A stretch of DNA of 12,804 nt from Candidatus Pelagibacter sp. Its GTDB lineage: Bacteria > Pseudomonadota > Alphaproteobacteria > Pelagibacterales > Pelagibacteraceae. A program made the translations under genes and the position numbers. Under the pieces are notes generated by a model. That model saw only the letters and a list, made by a program, of their open reading frames with translations. It was not told where the DNA came from and made no database searches. This document shows, one piece after another, positions 6,548 through 12,804 of this stretch. The stretch is taken from the NCBI GenBank assembly GCA_002692325.1, contig NZJU01000014.1, positions 1 through 12,804 of the forward strand, written 5' to 3'. Each line of letters begins with the position of its first letter. Positions within the stretch are counted from its first letter, which is position 1.

Positions 6548-6985
6548 ATGAGTTCAGAAACTTTCCACTGGAATTGTAAACATACTTGGCTAAAAAGTGC
6601 AAAAAATACTTTTTGGTGTTTGCTAGGTTGTTCTATTGGTGACTTTGGAACAATTTTATTTTTTCAAATGAGTCAAATTCCTTTTCCCATTATCGGTATT
6701 ATGACTCTTGCGATAATAAATGGAATAATTACGAGTGTTATTTTGGAAACCATTATATTACTCAGACAAAACTTTAGTCTTAAGATCGCTTTTAAGACAG
6801 CTTTAGGAATGAGCCTTATTTCAATGGTAAGTATGGAAATTGCGATGAATGCCACTGATTATTTTTTAACTGGTGGAGCAATTTTAACATGGTGGGTCGT
6901 TCCAATAATGTTGATTGTAGGATTTGTTACTCCATGGCCCTATAATTATTGGAGATTAAAAAAATTCAATGAGGCTTGTCACTAA
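6548..6985 (+). CDS. DUF4396-type small membrane protein
   Basis: The 145-residue protein has an N-terminal Cys-containing segment (HWNCKH, then CLLGCSIGDFG with Cys24 and Cys28) followed by three to four hydrophobic helices at about 24-40, 46-72, 80-98 and 113-132. The motif MEIAMNATDYFLTGG (from Met96) and the ending WPYNYWRLKK...ACH match my recollection of DUF4396 proteins, which carry a C..GC..GD N-terminus and a closing PYNYWR..ACH. Function is unknown; the Cys, Met and His residues could bind a metal. A TAG directly upstream fixes the start at this ATG, without a Shine-Dalgarno. It lies 10 bases after the ProC-like gene, and its stop overlaps that of the convergent cytochrome b561 by four bases. 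Family naming is from memory. Confidence 0.75.
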   Translation: MSSETFHWNCKHTWLKSAKNTFWCLLGCSIGDFGTILFFQMSQIPFPIIGIMTLAIINGIITSVILETIILLRQNFSLKIAFKTALGMSLISMVSMEIAMNATDYFLTGGAILTWWVVPIMLIVGFVTPWPYNYWRLKKFNEACH

Positions 6986-7512
6986 GTAATTTTTTTCAAT
7001 ATCTTATCTTTAAAAATGTAATGATGAACTATAACAGCAAAAATGTGCAATGTTACTAAGGCAATAAGCAGATAATTTGCATAGATATGAATTTGATAAA
7101 AATTATCTGCCAATAAAAAATTGCTTTCTTTAAAACCATATTTGAAAAATAAAAAATTCAATTTTTCACCCATGTAAAGTTTTTTTAAAATTCCAGAAAT
7201 AGTTATCCCAAATATACTCACATAGAGTAAAAAATGATTTAACTTTGCAATAAATTTCTGACCTTTAAAAGCATTTACAGAAGATACGGGACTTTGATTC
7301 ATAAACTTCCAAATTAATCTAAATAATGTAATGTAAAATACTGAAATACCGATTAATATATGGAAATTTTCTAAGTCAATTCTTTCATCCGAAAAATCCA
7401 TACTCACTAAATAAAAACCTAAAGGAATTTGGGCTATTAAGACAATAAGTGTTATCCAGTGGACTAATTTGACCACTAGACCATATTCTCTGGAATTGTT
7501 AAAAATACCCAT
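6982..7512 (-). CDS. Cytochrome b561 family protein
   Basis: This is a four-helix inner-membrane dihaem b cytochrome of the bacterial YodB/YceJ type, 176 residues, the normal length. Helices lie near 13-32, 50-68, 92-110 and 145-165. Candidate haem ligands are in the expected places: His18 in KLVHWI, His51 in FHILIG, His142 in QIHIYAN and His156 in TLHIFAV. Such proteins pass electrons between quinol or superoxide and periplasmic acceptors, and often sit beside cytochrome c'/c556 genes, as here. It begins 17 bases from the divergent DUF411 gene. On its strand TATAAA (7527-7522) stands nine bases before the ATG, so the message may be leaderless. It ends overlapping the stop of DUF4396. Confidence 0.9.
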   Translation of the reverse strand: MGIFNNSREYGLVVKLVHWITLIVLIAQIPLGFYLVSMDFSDERIDLENFHILIGISVFYITLFRLIWKFMNQSPVSSVNAFKGQKFIAKLNHFLLYVSIFGITISGILKKLYMGEKLNFLFFKYGFKESNFLLADNFYQIHIYANYLLIALVTLHIFAVIVHHYIFKDKILKKIT

Positions 7513-7529
7513 AATTAGTTATTTATACT

Positions 7530-8012
7530 ATGTATTTAAAAAAAACATTTAAACCGATTATATTATTTTTTATATCAATTTCATTCATTGTAATCATTCA
7601 ATTTATCTCAGGCAATGAATATGCTCAAGGTGTGACAAAAACTAACTTAGATAATATCGAAGTATTTAAAACCCCAAGTTGCGGGTGTTGCTACGGGTAC
7701 GTATTATTCCTAGAAAAAGAAAAATTTGAGGTAACACAAACGGACATGAGAAGTCTTCAATCTATCAAAAAAAAATATAATATACCTTTAGAAATGCAAT
7801 CTTGTCATACTACCATCATGGGAAAATATTTTATTGAAGGCCATGTTCCTATTGAGGCAATAAATAAATTACTTAAGGAAAAACCAGATATTGATGGTAT
7901 AGCTTTACCTGGGATGCCGATCGGGACCCCAGGAATGCCTGGAGACAAAGAAGAGCCCTATATCATTTATCAATTAGTTGATGGGAAATCCTCAATATTC
8001 ATGAAAATATAA
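7530..8012 (+). CDS. DUF411 periplasmic metal-binding protein
   Basis: This 160-residue protein has an N-terminal membrane anchor or signal at about 10-28, then a compact DUF411 domain. Its hallmarks are all present: KTPSCGCC (Cys51, Cys53, Cys54), a conserved DM, MQSCHT (Cys92, His93), FIEGHVP (His105) and the Met/Gly/Pro stretch LPGMPIGTPGMP (about 126-137). The C-terminal strand is YIIYQLVDGKSS. The fold is thioredoxin-like, and members are commonly associated with copper resistance or handling; Cys, His and Met ligands fit Cu(I). The precise role is not established. It is followed after six bases by a cytochrome c'-type gene, probably one transcript, and faces cytochrome b561 divergently. 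No Shine-Dalgarno is visible. Confidence 0.88.
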   Translation: MYLKKTFKPIILFFISISFIVIIQFISGNEYAQGVTKTNLDNIEVFKTPSCGCCYGYVLFLEKEKFEVTQTDMRSLQSIKKKYNIPLEMQSCHTTIMGKYFIEGHVPIEAINKLLKEKPDIDGIALPGMPIGTPGMPGDKEEPYIIYQLVDGKSSIFMKI

Positions 8013-8018
8013 TCTTAC

Positions 8019-8474
8019 ATGGTCAGAATAAAAATAATTGAAACATTTATTATTACAATAGTTTTTTTCTTAAGCTTTTTATTATCTTCATATGCTAATC
8101 AAAACGTAGAAGAAATAATAAAAGGTAGGAAAGCAATGTTTAGTGAGAATTACCAAAATGCTAAAACAATATCTATTTTACTTAAATCAAAAAAAATGGA
8201 AGAAGCAAAACCACTGATGGAAAAAATTTCAAAAAACTACATTAAACTCTTAGATTATTTCCCTGAAAATTCCAAAGAGGGCTTTAATACTGAAGCTCTA
8301 CCAAGTATTTGGGAAAATAAAGATGAGTTTAATGCGCTTATGCAAAAAGCATCAGATGACATGATTAAACTTGCAGGTGCAATTGATACTGCGGATGACC
8401 TTAGAGCGATACAAAAAGAATTAATGTGGAGCAATTGTTCTTCTTGTCACAATAGATTTAGAGCACCACATTAG
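8019..8474 (+). CDS. Cytochrome c'-type (class II) periplasmic monohaem cytochrome
   Basis: The 151-residue protein has a signal peptide (hydrophobic about 9-24, cleavage after SSYA near residue 26). The mature part is helical, as in the four-helix cytochrome c'/c556 fold: VEEIIKGRKAMF at the N-terminal helix, then NYQNAKTISILLKS, and a single haem site close to the C-terminus, CSSCH (Cys140, Cys143, His144) followed by NRFRAPH. The C-terminal placement of CxxCH and the following Arg are typical of class II cytochromes, as is KEGFNTEALPSIWENKDEF before the third helix. Likely roles are electron transfer with the neighbouring cytochrome b561 or binding of NO or another small ligand; the sequence does not decide. 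It lies six bases after DUF411, without a clear ribosome site. Confidence 0.88.
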   Translation: MVRIKIIETFIITIVFFLSFLLSSYANQNVEEIIKGRKAMFSENYQNAKTISILLKSKKMEEAKPLMEKISKNYIKLLDYFPENSKEGFNTEALPSIWENKDEFNALMQKASDDMIKLAGAIDTADDLRAIQKELMWSNCSSCHNRFRAPH

Positions 8475-8509
8475 TTGTAATTAATTCGAAATTGATTTAT
8501 GTATAGCGC

Positions 8510-11182
8510 ATGAAATTTAATAGCGAAGATTCCTTTAAATCTCTAGATATATTGAAATCAGCAAATAGAGAATATAAATTTTTTAATTTAATCAAGGCTG
8601 AACAAAATGGACTAGAAGGCGTATCGAAGCTTCCAAAGTCTTTAAAAGTTTTATTAGAAAATCTCCTTAGATTTGAAGACAATATCATTGTCGATAAAAA
8701 ACAAATAATTGCATTAAAAGATTGGTTAAAAGACAAAAGATCTGATACCGAAATAGCTTACCGACCAGCACGGGTTTTAATGCAAGATTACACTGGAATA
8801 CCTGCTGTAGCCGACTTGGCAGCTATGAGAGATGCCGTTAAAGATAAAAATAAAAATCCAGAAAAAATAAATCCTTTATCTACAGTTGATTTGGTAATTG
8901 ATCATTCCGTAATGGTCGATGAGTACGCTTCTGGAAAGTCATTTGCAAAAAATGTAGAGAAAGAATTTTTAAGAAACGGCGAAAGATATTCTTTTTTAAA
9001 ATGGGGTCAAAAAGCTTTTAATAATTTTAGAGTCGTTCCCCCAGGCACTGGTATTTGTCATCAAGTTAATTTAGAGTATCTATCCAAAGTAGTATGGTCC
9101 TCAAAAAGTGATAATGATCTATATGCTTACCCAGATACGCTAGTTGGTACAGACAGTCATACTACAATGGTAAATGGTTTGTCAGTTTTAGGTTGGGGAG
9201 TAGGAGGTATCGAAGCAGAAGCTGCTATGTTAGGGCAGCCATTTTCAATGTTAGTGCCAGAGGTGATTGGAGTAGAACTTACTGGTAAATTAAAAGAGGG
9301 AACCACGGCAACAGACTTGGTTTTAACTATTGTTGAGTTACTTAGAAAAAAAGGTGTGGTTGGTAAATTTGTTGAATTTTACGGTGAAGGTTTAAAAAAT
9401 TTAACATTAGCTGACAGAGCAACTATAGCAAATATGGCCCCAGAGTATGGTGCAACTTGCGGATTTTTCCCAGTCGATAATGAAACTTTAAAATATTTAA
9501 AACTATCTGGAAGAGATGAAGAAACGATCTCTTTAGTTGAAAAATATTCAAAAGCTCAAGGATTATGGGCAAGTTCTGATGTAGTTTTTACAAGTAAGCT
9601 CTCATTAGATGTGAGCACAGTTGTAACTAGTATTTCAGGGCCTAAAAGACCCCAGGATAAAGTCTTGTTGACAAACGCTTCATCGTCTTTTTCAAAAGTT
9701 TTTAAAGAGAATACTAAAAGAGATACGCCTATAGTTTCTAAAGTTGAGAGTGAAAATTTTAAAATAAGAGATGGAGACATTGTAATTGCAGCAATTACTT
9801 CATGTACAAACACCTCAAATCCAAGTGTGTTGTTTGGGGCAGGTTTATTGGCTAAAAAAGCCTATGAAAAGGGACTTAAAGTGAAACCATGGGTTAAAAC
9901 CTCTTTAGCGCCCGGTTCTCAAGTGGTAACTGATTACTTGGAAAAAGCTGGTCTAAACAGATACTTGGATGAACTTGGCTTTAACTTAGTTGGATACGGA
10001 TGCACAACATGTATCGGTAACTCAGGACCGTTAAATAAAAATATATCAAATGCTATAAATAAAAATGACATATATGCAGTGTCAGTTTTGTCAGGAAACA
10101 GAAATTTTGAGGGTAGAATTAACCCTGACGTAAAAGCTAATTACTTAGCTTCGCCCCCTCTTGTTGTGGCTTACGCTTTAGCCGGAAATATGAATTTCGA
10201 TTTATATAAGTCACCTTTAGGAAAAGACAAGGCTGGTAAAGATGTCTTTCTCAAAGATATTTGGCCAACCAACAAGGAGATAGAGGCTTTGATGATGAGT
10301 TCTTTAAGCTCAGATATGTTTAAAAAAAGATATTCTAATGTTTCCGAAGGACCAAAAGAATGGAAGGCAATAAATACTGTTGATAGTGACATTTACAATT
10401 GGCAGGAAAATTCCACTTATGTTAAAAGACCACCATTCTTTGACAATTTACCTGATCAGCCGGAAGGTTTTAAACCAATTAAAGATGCTCGAATTTTATT
10501 GTTACTTGCTGATACTGTAACTACAGATCATATCTCTCCAGCAGGAAGTATAAAGAAAGAAAGCCCAACGGGAGACTACTTTATGAAAAATCAAATTCAG
10601 GAGAAAGATTTTAACTCTTACGGTGCAAGAAGAGGTAATCATGAAGTAATGATGAGAGGCACTTTTGGAAATATTAAAATAAGAAATGAAATGGCGCCAG
10701 ATACTGAGGGAGGATTTACTACACTTCAACCTGACGGTAGTGTTATGAGTGTTTATGATGCAGCGATGGAATATAAAAAAAGAAATCAAAACCTCGTTGT
10801 TATTGCAGGCAAAGAATATGGAACAGGATCATCTAGAGACTGGGCGGCAAAAGGCACAAAATTACTTGGAATTAAAGCAGTAGTTGCAGAAAGTTTTGAG
10901 AGAATTCATAGATCGAATCTTGTTGGTATGGGTGTGCTTCCCCTTCAGTTCAAAGAAGGTTTTGATAGGAAAAAATTAAATATCACTGGCTCAGAACTTT
11001 TGACCATCATCGACATTGAAAAGGGAATTAAACCAAGAGCTGAAATTTCATGTGAAATCAAATACAAGGACGGGACAATTAAAACAATTAAAGTTTTAAG
11101 TAGAATTGATACGGAAAATGAAATTGAGTATTATAAAAATGGCGGGATACTTCAATACGTGTTACGAAATATGCTTAATTAA
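8510..11182 (+). CDS. acnA: Aconitate hydratase A
   Basis: AcnA interconverts citrate and isocitrate through cis-aconitate in the cytoplasm (TCA cycle) and can hydrate 2-methyl-cis-aconitate in the methylcitrate cycle. The 890 residues match E. coli AcnA (about 891). The N-terminus ([20 protein letters not shown], then [10 protein letters not shown]) supports the chosen start. Active-site stretches follow: [40 protein letters not shown]. The three [4Fe-4S] ligands are Cys432 ([10 protein letters not shown]), Cys498 and Cys501 ([12 protein letters not shown]). The C-terminal swivelling domain contains [13 protein letters not shown] (about 770-780) and [12 protein letters not shown]. No ribosome site is visible before the ATG. 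Its TAA shares one base with the prpD ATG (TAATG at 11180-11184). AcnD, the methylcitrate-specific relative, is an alternative, but the N-terminus and length favour AcnA. Confidence 0.93.
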   Translation: MKFNSEDSFKSLDILKSANREYKFFNLIKAEQNGLEGVSKLPKSLKVLLENLLRFEDNIIVDKKQIIALKDWLKDKRSDTEIAYRPARVLMQDYTGIPAVADLAAMRDAVKDKNKNPEKINPLSTVDLVIDHSVMVDEYASGKSFAKNVEKEFLRNGERYSFLKWGQKAFNNFRVVPPGTGICHQVNLEYLSKVVWSSKSDNDLYAYPDTLVGTDSHTTMVNGLSVLGWGVGGIEAEAAMLGQPFSMLVPEVIGVELTGKLKEGTTATDLVLTIVELLRKKGVVGKFVEFYGEGLKNLTLADRATIANMAPEYGATCGFFPVDNETLKYLKLSGRDEETISLVEKYSKAQGLWASSDVVFTSKLSLDVSTVVTSISGPKRPQDKVLLTNASSSFSKVFKENTKRDTPIVSKVESENFKIRDGDIVIAAITSCTNTSNPSVLFGAGLLAKKAYEKGLKVKPWVKTSLAPGSQVVTDYLEKAGLNRYLDELGFNLVGYGCTTCIGNSGPLNKNISNAINKNDIYAVSVLSGNRNFEGRINPDVKANYLASPPLVVAYALAGNMNFDLYKSPLGKDKAGKDVFLKDIWPTNKEIEALMMSSLSSDMFKKRYSNVSEGPKEWKAINTVDSDIYNWQENSTYVKRPPFFDNLPDQPEGFKPIKDARILLLLADTVTTDHISPAGSIKKESPTGDYFMKNQIQEKDFNSYGARRGNHEVMMRGTFGNIKIRNEMAPDTEGGFTTLQPDGSVMSVYDAAMEYKKRNQNLVVIAGKEYGTGSSRDWAAKGTKLLGIKAVVAESFERIHRSNLVGMGVLPLQFKEGFDRKKLNITGSELLTIIDIEKGIKPRAEISCEIKYKDGTIKTIKVLSRIDTENEIEYYKNGGILQYVLRNMLN

Positions 11183-12687
11183 TGAGAAATATTTTAGTTA
11201 AAGTACATCCCTCTAAGTCAAATTTAAAAAAAAAAGACCAGTTGGCTTGGAAAATTGCGGAAATTGCATCTGATAAATCAAAATTAAACAAAGATGCTCT
11301 AGAAATGGTTATCAATCGGATTATTGACAATGCCTCTGTAGCAATAGCATCATTCAATCGTAAACCAGTGGTTTCAGCTAGACAAATGGCTTTAGCACAT
11401 CAAAGAAAAAATGGAGCTAACATCTTTGGTTTAAGTCCAAAAATAAAAGTAGATTGTGAATGGGCGGCGTGGGCCAATGGAACTGCAGTAAGAGAGTTAG
11501 ATTACCATGACACTTTTTTAGCTGCTGATTACAGTCATCCTGGGGATAATATTCCAGCAATTCTTGCAGTTGCTCAACAGACAGGATGCAGCGGGCTAGA
11601 CCTTGCAAGAGGCATTTTAACTGGGTATGAGGTACAAGTAAATTTGGTCAAAGGAATTTGTTTACATGAGCATAAAATAGATCATATAGCTCATTTAGGT
11701 CCTAGTGTGGCAGCTGGTCTTGGAACTTTGTTAAAACTTAATACCGAGACAATTTATCAATCAGTTCAACAGGCACTACACACAACTGTATCAACAAGAC
11801 AATCTAGAAAAGGAGAAATCTCTAGCTGGAAAGCTTTTGCTCCTGCTCATGCAGGAAAATTGGGAATCGAGTCTGTTGACAGATGTATGAGAGGAGAAGG
11901 AGCACCTAGTCCAATTTATGAAGGGGAAGATAGTGTGATAGCATATGTTCTGTCTGGACCTGGAACTGAATATAAAGTCCCATTGCCCAGAATTAATGAA
12001 ACCAAAAAAGCTATATTAGAAACTTACACCAAAGAACACTCCGCAGAGTATCAGTCACAAGCTCTTATTGATCTAGCAAGAAGTTTAAATAAAAGAATAA
12101 AAAATTTGTCGGAAATTAAAAAAATTACGATTGAAACTAGTCATCATACGCATTATGTAATTGGTACTGGAGCTAATGATCCACAAAAAATGGATCCATT
12201 TGCTAGTCGTGAAACTTTGGATCATTCTATTATGTATATATTTGCTGTAGCGTTGGAAGACGGTGCATGGCATCACGAAAAATCCTACACCCCTCAAAGA
12301 GCAAGACGAAAAAGCACTGTAAAACTATGGCATAAAATAGAAACTCGTGAAAATAAAAAATGGACTAAGAAATATCACGACAGAGACCCTAAAAAAAAAT
12401 GTTTTGGAGGAAAGGTTATCATTAAAATGAAAAATGGTTCCAGTATAATTGATGAAATCAAAGTCGCTGATGCTCATCCAGCAGGTAAAAAACCCTTTGG
12501 GCGCAAGGAGTATATTAAAAAGTTCAGATTATTAACAGATGGAATTATTTCTCAAAAAGAATCAAAAAGATTTCTGAAATGTGCGCAAAATTTGAGGAAG
12601 TTAAAAGCAAAAGATTTAAAAGGATTGAATATTGAGATTAATCCAAAATTTAGAAGGAATATTAAAAATTCGAGAGGAATCTTCTAA
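11182..12687 (+). CDS. prpD: 2-methylcitrate dehydratase (MmgE/PrpD family)
   Basis: PrpD dehydrates 2-methylcitrate to 2-methyl-cis-aconitate without an iron-sulfur cluster, in propionyl-CoA breakdown. At 501 residues it is slightly longer than E. coli PrpD (about 483). The N-terminal helical domain carries [20 protein letters not shown]. Probable catalytic residues, by analogy with the PrpD/cis-aconitate decarboxylase fold, are Asp107 in RELDYHDTF, His119 in SHPGDN and Lys217 in [22 protein letters not shown] (about 284-293) follows, then [13 protein letters not shown] and a late [15 protein letters not shown]. The C-terminal tail is Lys-rich. It starts within the acnA stop codon, so the two are almost certainly cotranscribed; AcnA could perform the following hydration. 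prpB, prpC and prpF are not in the window. The stop at 12685-12687 abuts that of the opposing gene. Confidence 0.92.
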   Translation: MRNILVKVHPSKSNLKKKDQLAWKIAEIASDKSKLNKDALEMVINRIIDNASVAIASFNRKPVVSARQMALAHQRKNGANIFGLSPKIKVDCEWAAWANGTAVRELDYHDTFLAADYSHPGDNIPAILAVAQQTGCSGLDLARGILTGYEVQVNLVKGICLHEHKIDHIAHLGPSVAAGLGTLLKLNTETIYQSVQQALHTTVSTRQSRKGEISSWKAFAPAHAGKLGIESVDRCMRGEGAPSPIYEGEDSVIAYVLSGPGTEYKVPLPRINETKKAILETYTKEHSAEYQSQALIDLARSLNKRIKNLSEIKKITIETSHHTHYVIGTGANDPQKMDPFASRETLDHSIMYIFAVALEDGAWHHEKSYTPQRARRKSTVKLWHKIETRENKKWTKKYHDRDPKKKCFGGKVIIKMKNGSSIIDEIKVADAHPAGKKPFGRKEYIKKFRLLTDGIISQKESKRFLKCAQNLRKLKAKDLKGLNIEINPKFRRNIKNSRGIF

Positions 12688-12804
12688 TTATTTTATTTTT
12701 TTATTTAAATCGTTTGCACTAATCCAAGCGCTCTCAACTTTTGATCCCACCAACCAATCTGCGCAGACACCTAATCTATATTTCTTGTCCCAATAACTTT
12801 TTAT
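12688..12804 (-). CDS. C-terminal fragment of a probable FAD/NAD-dependent amine-oxidase-like oxidoreductase
   Basis: Reading leftward from the window edge gives 38 open codons and a TAA at 12690-12688. The ending YRLGVCADWLVGSKVESAW followed by ISANDLNKKIK matches the usual C-terminus of FAD-dependent amine oxidase/renalase-like proteins (COG3380 type). There, a GDW..G.VE.A..SG motif contacts the flavin and the last helix closes the Rossmann domain; here CADW and VESAWISAN occupy those places. The rest lies outside the window. It converges on prpD with no base between the stops and no terminator hairpin. Confidence 0.6.
   Translation of the reverse strand: MKSYWDKKYRLGVCADWLVGSKVESAWISANDLNKKIK

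Noticed and set aside
7524..7529. TATACT just before the DUF411 ATG as its -10 box.
   Set aside because: Transcription would begin inside the coding sequence, downstream of the ATG, and no -35 is present.
8510..11182. Reading the aconitase as AcnD because prpD follows.
   Set aside because: The length, N-terminus and motif set match AcnA, and AcnD normally pairs with prpF rather than replacing prpD. A tree would be decisive.
1..12804. CRISPR arrays, tRNA/rRNA genes, insertion sequences, phage or toxin-antitoxin genes.
   Set aside because: I saw no regularly spaced repeats, no tRNA-like fold with TTCGA arm, no transposase or integrase motifs, and no base-composition island.

Overview
The window is AT-rich, densely packed DNA that most resembles a streamlined marine alphaproteobacterium of the SAR11/Pelagibacterales type. 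The basis is the low GC, lysine/asparagine/isoleucine-rich proteins, near-zero intergenic gaps, a tripartite tricarboxylate transporter (TTT), and a small acidic outer-membrane barrel protein of a kind I associate with Pelagibacter. This assignment is recognition from memory, not a database result.

Layout. (1) Bases 1-597 are the 3' part of a CsiD/GlaH-type glutarate 2-hydroxylase, followed by a complete TTT transporter, tctC-tctB-tctA (663-3645), with its own good sigma70-like promoter. Together they suggest uptake and oxidation of a C5 dicarboxylate such as glutarate. (2) A 290-base gap (3646-3935) has no convincing gene. It holds several inverted repeats that could form a structured RNA or operators, and a TATAAT box ahead of an outer-membrane beta-barrel protein (3936-4640). 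(3) A bidirectional terminator separates that gene from a convergent AbrB-family membrane protein (4679-5767, minus). (4) A very compact, mixed-orientation block follows: a divergent ProC-like reductase, a DUF4396 membrane protein, a cytochrome b561, a DUF411 metal-binding protein and a cytochrome c'-type protein. The last four look like a small membrane/periplasmic redox and possibly copper-handling module. (5) acnA and prpD overlap by one base and fit the two central steps of the methylcitrate cycle, with AcnA also serving the TCA cycle. (6) The right edge carries the last 38 codons of a minus-strand gene, probably an FAD-dependent oxidoreductase, whose stop codon abuts the prpD stop.

Metabolic theme: organic-acid scavenging. 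A TTT carrier and GlaH would feed succinate and L-2-hydroxyglutarate to central metabolism, and AcnA/PrpD handle tricarboxylates and propionate-derived methylcitrate. I found no tRNA, rRNA, CRISPR array, insertion sequence or phage gene. The best candidates for something undescribed are the glaH-TTT linkage, the DUF4396/b561/DUF411/c' module, and the possible folded leader upstream of the porin-like gene.
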